Source: Macrotis lagotis (Eukaryota > Chordata > Mammalia > Peramelemorphia > Peramelidae). Taken from it: a stretch of DNA of 64,000 bases. Location of the stretch: positions 202,028,009 through 202,092,008 of the forward strand of contig NC_133662.1 in assembly GCF_037893015.1 (NCBI RefSeq), in the 5' to 3' direction. The notes under the pieces were generated by a model, which had not been told where the DNA came from, ran no database searches, and was given only the letters and a program-made list of their open reading frames with translations. Made by a program: the position numbers and the translations under genes. Below, piece by piece: positions 34,601 through 46,895 of this stretch (the stretch's first letter is position 1; every line of letters starts with the position of its first letter).

Positions 34601-36560
34601 ACAATGAAAATACTATTCAGATATAGAAGGAATCCACCAGTGACTTAAATATTGTCTATGTAAATGTAAATATAAAATTTTAAAGGCTACTCAAAGGTCA
34701 AGAAACATCAAAGATTGAAGACATGGATGCGCCTGTTGCTTGAACCTTGTTCTTTGTAACTGCCCCTCCCAGGATATTGCCACTACTCTTCTGTTCGTCA
34801 TTTAGATCATTGCTGTTTTAGGCTGACTCAGCCCAGTCTTCAAGGTCCAGACTATTCCTTAGTATGTATTGAACCAACGCCAGACTATTGTTTCTCACTA
34901 TTGTTGTCTGAAAAGACAACATGTACTAGAGATGTGAAACAGGAAATGTCCATTTGTCCTTCTTACGGAAGAAGAAATTTTTCCAGAGTCCATGTGCTGA
35001 TGTAATTATTTAGAAGAATTTTTTCCTTCAAAACTCTAGATGAGTAGCTCTTTAGAACAAATTTATTCATTGTCAAAGGTAAAAGCACCCATTTTATGAT
35101 TATTACTGACCACCCGTGTTGTTGTTGCCTGGAGGTTTTATACATATATATATATATATATTCATGTTGTGCTGCTATATTATCTTGGACTTGCTCTGGA
35201 CACTTCTTAGGTTATTTCATGTGAGGGAGATACAAGCTCCCCCAAAGCTAAAACCATGTTTCTTTTCTGTTCTCCCACACCATTTAATATTCTGTGCACA
35301 ATAGGGTTTCATAAAGTGCTGTTCATTAGCTGAGTCTTTTTAAAATACTCAGAGTAAAAATTTTCCATTCCCATTCCCTTGCTGCCCTACTTTCATCATA
35401 AGAGACAGAGTGCATTACAATCCATGGAAATAATTTACTGATAAAAACCAAAGGATTAAATTGGGTTTAGGATTATATGAGAGGAAATCTCTTATATATA
35501 TGGGTTATGCCATTTATGGGAATATGAGATGAACTATGTATTCTTCTGAAGAAAGGAGAAAGTGAAAAAGGCCTTTATTTTACTTCCATTCTTTGTAATG
35601 ACCCCCAATTCAATGATGGTCTATATTTGACCAAGGATTTTGATATCTACTTTATATAAAAGGAGTTTACTTTTTAACTCAGATATACCTTTTCATGATT
35701 TTTTTGCCTCATTTATCCTAAAATCCTTAATATTCTTATATTCTCTAATTTGTTAGGTACTATGATCTTTCCCCTTAATATCTACAGATTTTTTCTACCT
35801 CTAAAGGGCATAATCGAGATTCTTATTTTTTTCTTCAAATATTTTGTAAAATCTCAGAAATGTTCCTTCCAGTTAAAATACAGTTCTCTCTAGTAGCTTT
35901 ATTTTTTAAGTAAATTTGATCCTATTTTTTTTTTTTAAATACAATGAGCTCAGGCTGAATTCCAAAGTAGGCCAACAGAAGATGAACACTTGTGGCTCAG
36001 CCAAATTCAGGCTTTCTCTACACAATACCAAAACAACCCACTGAAAAGTAGAAAATTAAATCAGCCAAGTGTTTTGTCTGCATGGCCCCAAACAACCTGT
36101 TTTACTTGTTTTTTCACTGAACTGAGTGCATATGTGTGTGTGTGTGTGTATATGTGTGTGTTAAAGAACTGACTAAATTAAGTGGTGATTTTTGCATTAT
36201 ATAATTACAAATATAGTAAGAAAGACATGAGTAATATACTGAATTTAGCTTAAAAAGAAAAGAGTTTAAGCTGAAGAATGGTAAAAAAAAAGTAAAACAT
36301 CCATTAAATAAAACACAAGTAAAGCAAATAGTCATCTTGTCTTTACAAGGAAGGGGAGTAAGGGGTACACTGAAATACAAAGGAAGTCATATGTCAGAGG
36401 GCTTTGTGCACATTTTCCTGAAGTACCATGTCTGTGCATAAATGGAATCATAACATTTACCCAATCATAACACTCACATTTTATACCTTTTTACATTATA
36501 CCTTTAAAAATGATTAAATGTAATATAGATAGTAAGACTTCATTTCATGGAGAATTGTTT
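34601..36560. other. Unassigned DNA with small microsatellites
   Basis: No exon or named repeat is evident. A (TA)n run lies at 35143-35161, and a (GT)n run at 36131-36161 that generates the HTHTHT frame on the minus strand. 34690-34920 keeps a few CpGs and is repeat-free by eye. Confidence 0.4.
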
Positions 36561-36575
36561 TCTTGCTTCTAACAG

Positions 36576-36756
36576 GTTGAATCCATACTTTTCAAAGATT
36601 TCAAGAACTACTGGATTACTGTCCAAAAACAAATATTGTTTTCAAAGGCTACTGCCTATTAGCCAGAGGAGAGGTGCTGAATCAGCCTGATGTGGTCCAG
36701 CTGGCAAAGAAGTATGGCAAGTCCCCTGCCCAGATATTCATAACTGGAACATCCAG
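36576..36756 (+). pseudogene. Aldo-keto reductase (AKR) pseudogene exon, 'VEFHPF...ICIRWSIQ' segment
   Basis: A strong acceptor (tgttttcttgcttctaacag) precedes the block and a perfect donor gtatgt follows at 36757. In the main frame it reads IHTFQRFQELLDYC, NIVFKGYCLLARGEVLNQPD and VVQLAKKYGKSPAQIFI. This corresponds to AKR VEFHPFQ---ELV-YC, NIVFEGYCPLA-G, and ELAKKYG-(S/T)PAQICIRWSIQ. Length is 181 nt against 183 for an intact 61-codon exon. Two single-base deletions, one just after the first codon and one in the RWSIQ motif, account for the difference exactly. Conserved prolines in FHPF and YCPLA are also lost (T and L). A decayed exon of a glyoxal reductase-like/prostaglandin H2 reductase-like gene, in register with the exon at 17419. 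Confidence 0.85.
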
Positions 36757-36849
36757 GTATGTGTAATTCAAAGCAACCAGTCAGAAACACCCAGTGAGTG
36801 TTGGTAATCATTTTTTTTTAGAGGAGGACCAGGTGAAGACTCTAGGATT

Positions 36850-37098
36850 TCTTTAGCTTAGAGAATATTTTAGGGAGACATGACTACTGTCTCCAAGTAT
36901 TTGAGGCAAATGTCATTTCAATATAAAGAAGAATTTGCTAACAATTAAAACTTTCAGAGATTGGAATTATCTGCTTCTAAATTAGAAGGCTCCTTGTCAC
37001 AGGAGGTGTTCCATGAGAAACTGCATTCTTTTATGAAGATATAGAAGGCAAAGAACCTCTGAGGTCTCTTCCAACTCAGATTCTGGGATTTTATGATT
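36850..37098 (+). repeat. L3/CR1 LINE 3' end
   Basis: Typical L3 3' terminus: agggagacatgactactgtc, tccaagtatttgaggcaaat, ctcttccaactcagattctg and ggattttatgatt. Confidence 0.75.
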
Positions 37099-37469
37099 GT
37101 CTGAGTTTTGATTAATTTATTTTTATGCTTCAATTATATTAAGAAATATAATTCTGCTTTGCTCCACTCCCTTTCCAACTTTCATAGCACCTTTTTTTTT
37201 ATATTGACTTATTCTTGGATTTCCTAAGAATGTAGAAACTACAAATAAAAGAAATTATTTGGAAACTTAAATATAAATAAAGGTTTCTTTCTAAGCTCCC
37301 TTCTGAGAACAATATCTAGGAAAACAATATTTACTTAAATATTTGGTATCAAATTAATCTTTTCCTTAAAACTTTTATACCGTCCAGTAAATATACATTA
37401 AAGAATGTAATTTTACTGGAGAACCTAAATAAACATATAACACTTTTGGATAAGGTACAAAAAATGATC

Positions 37470-37632
37470 AGGGAAGCTAGGTGGCATAGTGGATAAAGCA
37501 CCAGCCCTGGAGTCAGGAGTACCTGGGTTCAAATCCGGTCTCAGACATTTAATAATTACCTAGCTGTGTGGCCTTGGGCAAGCCACTTAATCCCGTTCGC
37601 CTTGCAAAAAAAAAAAAACCCTAAAAAAAAAA
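37470..37632 (+). mobile_element. CORE-SINE, WSINE1-type
   Basis: Full-length sense copy: gaagctaggtggcatagtgg, gttcaaatccggtctcagac, ggccttgggcaagccactta, and a double A-tail (aaaaccctaaaaa). Confidence 0.95.
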
Positions 37633-37719
37633 TTCATCCTTTTAAAATATGTCCCTGAGGAAATAAATGATCTTGTCTCATTGTGGCTCAAATAAATAAT
37701 ATAATTAGGGATATAGTTT

Positions 37720-38165
37720 AAGGATCACAGAATCTCAGTGTTAGATGGGATTTCAGTAACCATCTATTCCAACCCACATCTTATGAAAAGATCATTTCAA
37801 TATTTTGATATTTGCTAATAATGTAAACATTTTCAAGGAGAAACATACTTCTATTTCAGAATGAAGATTTGCTAAATCTAAATTTGCAAAACCTGAAAGA
37901 TTAAAAGAAAACTGTAAGTTAAGAGCCAGTTATTTTTCATTCTAAAGAATATTTGCCTTAATAAATGGGAAAACATTTTCTGAAAAAGGGGTATCCCTTC
38001 AAGTGATCCTTTCTTCTTAGAATTCTCATATCACCTTTTAATCTCTCTGTGTACTTATTCAATCCCTTGTAAGCTCTTTGAAAGCAGTAGCATAAGGAAT
38101 TCATTTTTGTATCTTTCTCTGTGTTCAGAGAGTTTTGAGTTACTTAATAACTATGTTAATTACTC
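37720..38165. repeat. MIR remnant and L2 3' fragment
   Basis: 37725-37800 resembles the start of an antisense MIR (cagtgttagatgggatttca). 38030-38160 resembles an L2 3' end (cccttgtaagctctttgaaa, gtatctttctctgtgttcag). Both are weak. Confidence 0.45.
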
Positions 38166-38444
38166 AATTCTCAAAAATATTTGTGAGATCATCGGTTTCG
38201 AGCTTCCTTTAACTCTACAGATGGCAACCCTTTTATTCCTGCCCTTCTTGGGAAGTTCTTGTTTGCATCCTCTCAAAAGTTTGTTAGGTTTCCTGCCAAC
38301 ATGCCAGAGACCCAACTTTCTCTTGACATTGTGAGAGGCGCCAGACCTGTCATCCCTCACTCTCAAGATGTGACTTCCTTGTTTTCCCTCTTTGTCATAC
38401 ACTTTGTTAATTAAGCATGTAATCTTTGGTTATTGTGAAAAATA

Positions 38445-38600
38445 TTATAGAATGTTAAAACTGGAAGAAACTTTAGAGGTCATCTAATCTAATACCTTCA
38501 TTTTGTATATGTAGAAACTCAGATCCAAAGAGATGAGATTTGTACAAGGTCATAGGAAAGCCAGGGGGAGATAACAGATTTCTAATTCACACCATGGTTG
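38445..38600 (-). repeat. MIR-type SINE remnant, antisense
   Basis: Reads aatgttaaaactggaagaaa, ctttagaggtcatctaatct and agaaactcagatccaaagag. Confidence 0.6.
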
Positions 38601-40150
38601 CATTAGGCTGGAGACTGAACCCCTGCCAATGGATTAGTTTACCAAACAGTCCTATAAATAGGTAAGAAATTACTGTTATATGTTACTCCATACCTCAATA
38701 TTTTAGGAAACTGGGGAGCTGTAATTTTATTGGCTTAGATAGTTTCTCTACTTCTTCAAATCAGAACCTCTGCAGCTATGGTAGATGTACTATAGGACTC
38801 ATTACATTAAAATATAAAACAGAGTGAGAAGTTACCTTCATATTATGAGATATCTATTTTCTCATTTGAATATGTTTGCTTAAGTTAAAACTAAATATGA
38901 ATTTACTTCCTTTTGTCTTAATTTGATCATATTATTGAGTTGCATTTTTAATTTTTCACTAGACCCTCCTATACCAAATTATTCAAATAAATCTTTATAT
39001 ATGTATGTGTGTGTGTGTGTGTGTGTATTTTAAGTATATTTCAGGGATGCTTAATAGAGGATTTGCTATGATGCTTAATGCTTACATTCCCCAAGTATAG
39101 GACCAGACTAAAGCAGAGATATAGGGCTCAGGCTTTCAGACCATGTAGTAATTATGTTATTCATGTGTTTATCCTGATAGCCATATGGAGCTCTGTCACA
39201 ATTCTGTTTGATGTTACCTTTGTCTTATCCTGCTGGCCCCAGGCCAGGATACTAGGGAATTCAGTAGCTGAGCCTGAAGTGTAAATGAAAATACTATGCA
39301 AAATAAAACAGTGAAGAGATAGGAAGGGGGCAGGGTGAGTGAGAGCAAGATGAGATTCACTAGACCAGCATAATATAAATCTTTCTCTATTGAGGGGAAG
39401 TAGCTGCTTTTTAAGAAAGGAAAAGAAAAAAAAAGCAAGCCCAGAACATTTTGACCCCCCTTGACCTTTTAGAGATTTAGTTATTTTAAAATTGGACCTT
39501 AAATTTATTTCATACTATATAATGATCCTTTTGTTTAAAGCTTTCATACTGAATGAAGCCTTTTAAGATTTCTTTCACATATCATTTCCCTTCATGTATT
39601 CCATTCCTCTCAAACTATCCTGCCAGCTGTTGCCTTTATACAACATTCCATCTCCCACAGGTGATTCCACAATCTGAAAGATATTATTTCCTTAATTTCA
39701 CTTCCTAGAATTGCTATCATAGAAGTTTCATGTGCAATTCTCTCTATTCTACTTTGCATATGGAAATGTTTATCTTATTTTTGTATTTAAGTTTGGAACT
39801 TTTTTTTTAAATTGAATCCCTGCCACTTTCAAATACAACTCAGTCTCTACCTACTACTTAAAGCTTTTTCTTATCACTTCAGTTATTAGTACCCTGTTCT
39901 TTCGTCTATCAATGAATCAATCAGCAAACATCTAGTAAGCATTTCTTATAAACCAGGCATTGTGCTAGAATGAGGACCCTCTTTGGCTACTTCCCTAACT
40001 CTCATAGTGGCAGACATGGTCCCCAGAAGAGCAACTGAACACTACTATCTTCAGAATTTTAGGGGTAGCTTTTAGAGATTGGACTTCTAGAACATTCCCA
40101 ATCAATGCCAATGATGAATCCCATGAAATGGCTGCATGTGTCCAAATTTG
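38601..40150. other. Unassigned DNA with (GT)n at 39003-39028
   Basis: No exon, RNA gene or clear repeat, except a short 'tactatgtgcc'-type remnant near 39905-39970. The open frames here are short and unsupported. Confidence 0.4.
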
Positions 40151-40159
40151 CTCTATTAG

Positions 40160-40350
40160 AAATTGGAGTCAGGAAAATCTTAGCTCAAATCCAGCTTCAG
40201 ATTCTTGCTAGCTATGTGAGCCTGAAATGAGGATAATGATGGCACCTTCCCACCAAGGTTTGTTGAGAGCGTTAAGTGAGATAATAAATGTAAAGTATAT
40301 AGCATAGTGTCTAGCACATTAAAAAGTGCTATATAAATATTAGCTATTTT
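40160..40350 (+). repeat. MIR/THER-type SINE
   Basis: Reads aaattggagtcaggaaaatc, gctcaaatccagcttcagat, tgagataataaatgtaaagt and gtgctatataaatattagct. Confidence 0.7.
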
Positions 40351-40504
40351 TTATTATTATTATAATTGTGTAAGTTATAGTGAATGGTTTCAAGCCAATG
40401 GAAATAAGCAGTGTGAATTTGAAAAATGCTGTCACTTCAGCATTTTTCAAGAACTCACTCTACTCTTGGTTGTGAACCCCCACCTGTATTATCTCCATTA
40501 AAAT

Positions 40505-40870
40505 TCATTGGTCATATCTCTTTTAGCTTTTGGAAAAACTTTTCTCCCCCAGAAATTTTAGTGATAACAGTTGGTATAAAACATTCCTCCAAAATTAGGG
40601 GCTTATTTCTTCTCATACACACAAGGTTCCTGATCAGAGTGAACTCTAAATTCAAAGGTAGTGAGGTATACATGTAGAAAAGAGGGATTTTCCAAGTCCT
40701 GGTCCTGGAAATCCTTTTCTGTCTTTGGGGAGCCTTTGCGAAGTGATGTTGACAAAATGCAATAGAGCTGGCGATAAACATATGTTGCGATGGTAAGAAA
40801 GCAGAAGCATCCATAAACAGCTTCTGCTATGGAAACATGCACAATGGCAATCCCATTGTTTTAGTTGAAG
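40505..40870 (-). other. CpG-retaining, coding-like block of unknown identity
   Basis: Two overlapping minus-strand frames are open here for 70-100 codons. One reads AEAVYGCFCFLTIATYVYRQ and then GSPKTEKDFQDQDLENP; it looks like a membrane segment followed by a polar tail. The block keeps CpGs (ttgcgaagtg, ctggcgataaac, gttgcgatgg) that flanking repeats have lost. On the minus strand a possible acceptor (ccattgtgcatgtttccatag) precedes cagaagctg. I recognise no protein family, so a conserved non-coding element or chance is equally possible. Confidence 0.2.
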
Positions 40871-40889
40871 CATGAGTGAAATAAAAACA

Positions 40890-41110
40890 TGGATGTTTAT
40901 ATAACACTCTAAGGTTGGCAAAGTGCCTTGCATACATTATCTCATTTGAACTTCACAGTAGCTCCTAGTGGAGGTGGTATCTCCATTTTACAAATGAAAA
41001 AACTGAGAGTCGGGTTAAATGATTTGTCTATGGTAAGAGAGCTAGTGGGTGTTGGGTGTCCAACCCTTATCTTCCTGACATCAAGTCCAGTATTCCATCT
41101 ACTAAATCAA
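40890..41110 (-). repeat. MIR-type SINE, antisense
   Basis: Contains actctaaggttggcaaagtg, catacattatctcatttgaa, ctccattttacaaatgaaaa and tattccatctactaaatc. Confidence 0.75.
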
Positions 41111-41550
41111 AACATTAAACTCAAGAAACTAGTTGATAAGTTTGAGGTTTGATATTTGATCTGATGAGTATTATGGAAGGGACATCTGGCTGGCGGCAGG
41201 GTGACAAATTGTTCAGCCACTGTTTCCTAAATCATAGAGAATCTGTGACCTTCCCTAGTAGAGGGAGTGGAGTAGCCTCAACAATAAAATGACAAATTCT
41301 GAAATTTTGAAATACAGATTTAGTAAGGCAAAAAAATAAGGAGACTGATGTTCATTATTTTAGGAGCTTTTTTGTAAAATAGCTTGGAATTGAGAGACTG
41401 GCTCTGTTTAAATTATACTCTTATTATGTAGCATTAACCTGTGTGTCCTTGGGAGTCCTTCTAAATACTCAGTTGACTACCATGTTGCCCACTCCTGTTT
41501 TAGCCAGGTTCTCCCACTTAACTACCAAGCTTTTTGAACTTGAGGACTGG

Positions 41551-42543
41551 NNNNNNNNNNNNNNNNNNNNNNNNNNNNNNNNNNNNNNNNNNNNNNNNNN
41601 NNNNNNNNNNNNNNNNNNNNNNNNNNNNNNNNNNNNNNNNNNNNNNNNNNNNNNNNNNNNNNNNNNNNNNNNNNNNNNNNNNNNNNNNNNNNNNNNNNNN
41701 NNNNNNNNNNNNNNNNNNNNNNNNNNNNNNNNNNNNNNNNNNNNNNNNNNNNNNNNNNNNNNNNNNNNNNNNNNNNNNNNNNNNNNNNNNNNNNNNNNNN
41801 NNNNNNNNNNNNNNNNNNNNNNNNNNNNNNNNNNNNNNNNNNNNNNNNNNNNNNNNNNNNNNNNNNNNNNNNNNNNNNNNNNNNNNNNNNNNNNNNNNNN
41901 NNNNNNNNNNNNNNNNNNNNNNNNNNNNNNNNNNNNNNNNNNNNNNNNNNNNNNNNNNNNNNNNNNNNNNNNNNNNNNNNNNNNNNNNNNNNNNNNNNNN
42001 NNNNNNNNNNNNNNNNNNNNNNNNNNNNNNNNNNNNNNNNNNNNNNNNNNNNNNNNNNNNNNNNNNNNNNNNNNNNNNNNNNNNNNNNNNNNNNNNNNNN
42101 NNNNNNNNNNNNNNNNNNNNNNNNNNNNNNNNNNNNNNNNNNNNNNNNNNNNNNNNNNNNNNNNNNNNNNNNNNNNNNNNNNNNNNNNNNNNNNNNNNNN
42201 NNNNNNNNNNNNNNNNNNNNNNNNNNNNNNNNNNNNNNNNNNNNNNNNNNNNNNNNNNNNNNNNNNNNNNNNNNNNNNNNNNNNNNNNNNNNNNNNNNNN
42301 NNNNNNNNNNNNNNNNNNNNNNNNNNNNNNNNNNNNNNNNNNNNNNNNNNNNNNNNNNNNNNNNNNNNNNNNNNNNNNNNNNNNNNNNNNNNNNNNNNNN
42401 NNNNNNNNNNNNNNNNNNNNNNNNNNNNNNNNNNNNNNNNNNNNNNNNNNNNNNNNNNNNNNNNNNNNNNNNNNNNNNNNNNNNNNNNNNNNNNNNNNNN
42501 NNNNNNNNNNNNNNNNNNNNNNNNNNNNNNNNNNNNNNNNNNN
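41551..42543. other. Assembly gap (993 N)
   Basis: Unsequenced stretch of N. The 361- to 410-codon frames that cross it are artefacts of undetermined codons. Confidence 1.
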
Positions 42544-43970
42544 AATAATCTCTACTTTTAATACAACTATTTGGAAAACATCTGAAACTTTGTGTGTACT
42601 CAATGTGCAGGCCGAATGATCTGATATTTTAAGAGTTCCTGTGACTAGAAAGGTATGGAAAGTCTGACCATGATTTATATTGTTTTCTGACTTCCTGAGG
42701 CAGTTTTCCCAATGCTGTTCCATTTTAGTCATATTTGAAACAAAGCTCATTGGGTTTTTTCTTTTAATCAGGACCCAACTTACAACAAACCTTGCAGTAT
42801 GGTATTGTCACTTGCCCTTTATACTTAATTTTTTTACATAATTCAATACAAGCAATGGTTTTTTTTCCTAAGTTCCTCTTAACAAGAGTTCTGCAAGTGC
42901 TTCCATTTTAACCTAATTTTAAGATAAATTGATCTGATCCAAACAATTCAGTATATGCCAGTTGTGTTGTAGTCAATGTCTACATAAAATAATTTGAGAA
43001 ACTTCATAAAGTAAAGCATAGAGATAGCCAATGAAACAGGAAGAGGTGGACATATGTCTTGTTGCTTACTCTTATGAGATGTGTACCCCTGTGTCTCTTA
43101 TTTTAGTTCTCCTGCTACTCTCCAAACCTATAAGTTGCAAAAAAAAATTGTGAGTCTGAAAAGTAGAATGAGTTTTTTTTTACTCTAAACCAAAGTCACA
43201 AGGTTTAGACAAAAGAAAAACCATGTTAAGGAGTGTAATAAGAAATTGCATGAGATAGTGCCAGAGGAACCTGGGTTCACATCCCTTCTCTGACATAAAC
43301 TAACAATATGCCCCAGGCCAAGTCAACTTAGATCTTAGAATAACTTTCTAAGACTAAATTGGAGAAAAAGCTGGCATTAGTAAAGGAAATTCATCCCTGG
43401 GATCTACCTATGATAAAGAAATATAGATCCAATCCAAAAACATCCCCCAATACTATTAAGCTATATTTTGTCTTATCAATTATTTTTCTAGAATGATTTT
43501 TTTCTCAATGTATTCTTAATGCTTAATACTACTTTTTAATGCTTTCTTCTTGGTTTGGTAGTTAGCATTCCTGTTCATTCTTATATGCTTCCTCCTGGTC
43601 TATACCACTCTGGACAGAATATTTTAATCTCTAGGATCCTGGTATATGTGACATTCCACAGCAAACATCCCTCGGGTATGTTTTTATTTCTTTCTGTAGA
43701 ATAATGCAGCACAGAAAAAACAATAGCAATGTACCAGCAGAAAATCCACACTTTTAGTACAGCTATCGATCCTTAGGGAGAGTTCCACATTCCACTTCCA
43801 TGTCTCTTTTAAGAACTTTTTTCAAAAAATAGAAAACCTTCCTTAATTTGCACCTTTGTCCCACTCTTCCTTGTACCATTCCCAGGATGGGGAAAGGGTA
43901 AGAGATTAGAGGCATAAAGTAACCATGTGTCTACCATTAACATAGTGGAGATCACATAAGAAACAGTCTC
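42544..43970. other. Unassigned DNA; weak MIR near 43255-43370
   Basis: No gene is visible between the gap and the L1 fragment. A faint sense MIR (gaacctgggttcacatccct, ccaggccaagtcaacttaga) is the only recognisable repeat. Confidence 0.4.
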
Positions 43971-43974
43971 ACAA

Positions 43975-44797
43975 CACTAATGCCTTGTTGGTGGAGCTAT
44001 GATTCAACCTTTCTGAGAGGAATTTGGAATTATGCTCAAAGGGCAATAAGACTGTGCATACTCTTTGATCTTGCAACACCACCTCTGAGTCTATACCCTG
44101 AAGAGATCATGAAAAAGGGTAAAAACCCCCATGTTCAAAAATATTCATAGCAGCTCTTTTTGTAGTGGCAAAAAATTGAAAATTGAGGGGATGCCCATCA
44201 ATTAGGGAATGACTAAACAAATTATGGTATATGTATGTGATGGAACACTATTGTACTATTAGAAATCTGGAGGGATGGGATTTCTGAGAAGCCTGGAAAA
44301 TTTTGTATGAATTGATGCTGAATGAGATAAGTAGAATGAGAAGAACATTGCATACCCTCACAACAACATGGGGTGATGATCAACCTTGATGGACTTATCC
44401 ACTCCATCAGTGCAATGCTCAGGGACAATTTCAGGGATCCATAGTAGAGAATACCATATGTACCCACAAAAAGAACTGTGGAGTTTAAATGAAGTCCAAA
44501 GATTATTATTTTCAATTTTTTTAAAGTTATCTTGTGTATTACATAATTTTTCTATCTCTAATATTTTCCTTCTTCCTTATGGATATGTTTTTTTTCTCTC
44601 AACACATTCAATTTTGATCCATGCATATCATGGAAACAAATGTAAAGACTATCAGACTATGCCTTCTCTTAGGGGAGGTGGTAGGGAAGGGAGGGAGGGG
44701 GAAAAATAGTAAAATTCAAAACCTTGCAAAAAAAGATTGGTAGAAACTACTAGTTTATATAAATTGGGAAAGCAAATGAAATGTTTATATAATTTTT
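43975..44797 (+). mobile_element. L1 3' end, 5'-truncated
   Basis: Starts in the ORF2 C-terminal part (aatgccttgttggtggagct), continues with caaaaatattcatagcagct, ctttttgtagtggcaaaaaa and gatgcccatcaattagggaa, then a 3' UTR with a short G-rich tract (44670-44700) and an A-rich end. Its final 190 bp match the 3' end of the half-L1 at 5.93-6.12 kb. Confidence 0.85.
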
Positions 44798-45315
44798 TAA
44801 AAAAGAAGCAATCCCACAGAGGCCAGAATCATATAAAAAAAGGAAGATCAGCTGTGTAAGACAGTTTAAGTTTGTGGCAAGAAAAGGAAAGTTTTTTTTT
44901 TTTAATAAGTAGTGTATATACTATACTTTTTGAGTAACAGGAAAGGACAGAGGCAAAGTCAGATCTGTGTTAGCATGATCTGTAACACTGAGTCATCAGG
45001 AAATGAACAAATAGGTAGAATCGAGAGTTCAAGGTTGAAACTTAAATTAGGAAGCCTAGAGAACAGGCGGGTTCCCTAAGCACTGAGGAAGGAAGACATT
45101 GAGTTTGAGCAAAAACTTGTCCTATTTTATAACATTTATTAATTAGAACAATTCTGACATTCCCCTGCTTCCTGTTAAACCACAGGTGTAAATGGAATGC
45201 ATTCAACACCTTGGCACTAACAAATGGTTCCATGTCACTGTACTGTACTAGAAAGGTATGTGCCCTAAGGACCACCAGGGTTTTCCATATGACTTGTAAC
45301 TGAAACCCCATGCAT
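44798..45315. other. Unassigned DNA
   Basis: No exon or named repeat is evident. The minus-strand frames at 45042-45365 have no family resemblance. Confidence 0.4.
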
Positions 45316-45319
45316 GTGT

Positions 45320-45445
45320 TATTTTTTTTTCCCTTTTTGATTGGGGGCTCCTTGAGAGAAGGCACACCCTTCCTTTTCTAAGTGTACTCCTAATGCCTTG
45401 CCCAAAACAATGGTTCAATAAATTATTTTTCCATTTATTCATTCA
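45320..45445 (+). repeat. L2 LINE 3' end
   Basis: Reads gggggctccttgagagaagg and cacacccttccttttctaag, then a caataaattatttttccatt terminus. Confidence 0.65.
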
Positions 45446-45474
45446 TTTGTACAAATCCCATTGCATTCCCAATC

Positions 45475-45840
45475 TAAACATTTAGAATTTATTACATGCA
45501 AAGCACTGTATAAACCTCTGGGAAAACAAAGACAAAAATGAAACAATTATGTACATAGATAAAGAAATGCAGCTTAACTTGAAGAATGAGAGAACACTAA
45601 TTTCTGGGAGAAATAAGAAGGGCATCATGGAAGAGGTAGGCTCTGAGCTGAAACATGAAGGGAGATGAGAACTTTGAGAATTATAAATAAGATGATGCTT
45701 TGCAAGTATAGGTGATGCTATGGACAAGTACATAGACAAAGAACATTTTGATTTCAGGTAATACTGTAATTGTTTGTACCACTGAACAGGCACTGTGATA
45801 TGGAGAGTCTTGGACATTAACCTGATGGTCATACCCTACA
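45475..45840 (+). repeat. Ancient 'tactatgtgcc' family repeat
   Basis: Diverged sense copy: tgcaaagcactgtataaacc, gggcatcatggaagaggtag, tctgagctgaaacatgaagg, and aggcactgtgatatggagag. Confidence 0.5.
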
Positions 45841-46419
45841 GCTCTTGAACTTGATGCTTGAGTCTATGAATCACTTCTACTCAGACCTCCAGGTCACACA
45901 GAAAAACAAGGTGTATTATATGTCAATGAATCTGTTAAATTTGGAATCTCTAAAATATCCTTATGATGCTGGGGCAGAGAATTAGAACTTCAGAAACATG
46001 GCTTAAGCTTCATCTAAAGTCTGTCTTAGCATAGATTTCTCCCTTCCCAGAATTGACCTTTCAGAATAGAGCAGTCAGTACCAGACACACCTAGGGAAAG
46101 ACCATTGCTCCCATCTTTTTTCCTGTACTTGAGGAAAGACACAAAAAATACCAGAAGGAGGTTTTCTCCTTGGGAAGTTAGATAATACAGTGGTGCCCTT
46201 CTCATAGCAACTATTACTCTCACTCTTTAAACAGTCTGAACTATTTGGCCCCAAGTTGGCCCCACCTAATTCCATCCTCTGGCAGCAATAGTCATTTTTC
46301 TGCATCTATAAATATCCCTGGTGGCACAGACCTTTTTCACCACTGCAGTGATGATTTAATGTAGGCCCATCCACTGCTTTTCTGATTACAGCACTAACAC
46401 TACATTTTCTATTCCCCCT

Positions 46420-46500
46420 ATTGGTACCAGATTTAGTGCTAATACCTGATTGGCTTTTACCTTCCCGCAGCTCAGACTTCTTGAGCTCCTATTTTCTTCC
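46420..46500 (-). pseudogene. 7SL RNA fragment, antisense
   Basis: On the minus strand this carries the 7SL segment around the ggtgtccgcactaagttcgg motif. The plus strand reads ttggtaccagatttagtgct, aatacctgattggctttta and cagctcagacttcttgagctc, matching the reverse complement of 7SL (gaacttagtgcgg-cacccgatcggc, cagcccagaactcctgggctc). The match fades on both sides, so extent is uncertain. Confidence 0.5.
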
Positions 46501-46895
46501 AATAACCATGGGGTTAGCACAAAGGAGAAAGGGGCACAAATCTATAATAAGCTAAGAGTTTCTGTTTTTTTTTTCCTGGAAAAGACATAAAAATTAGTAT
46601 TTAAGAGAGACAGGGAATGTGGTTCTCTCCCCAAGGACCAAAACTAGTACTAGACCAAGAAGATCTGCTGGTATTCTCTTCTTTTGAACCATATTATTCT
46701 AGAGAAAATATTCTGGACATAAAATTATGTGGATACTATTAAAATCTGTGGTCATTCCTTTCAATATGACATTTTCATAGATCAGTTATTTCTCCATGGG
46801 ATCACCAGTTTATTTTTATGTTTTTCCTCTTTTATAAAATTTATATAATATCTTAAAATTCTGTTTCCAATTACATGTAAAGATAGTCTTCAACA

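Noticed and set aside
41443-42750. Three 361- to 410-codon open frames on both strands
   Set aside because: They run through 993 undetermined bases; the real sequence on each side codes for only a few dozen unrelated residues.
42741-42810. Acceptor-like cttttaatcag followed by gacccaacttacaac as a further AKR exon
   Set aside because: The following codons do not match the VTIPKS segment or any later AKR segment.
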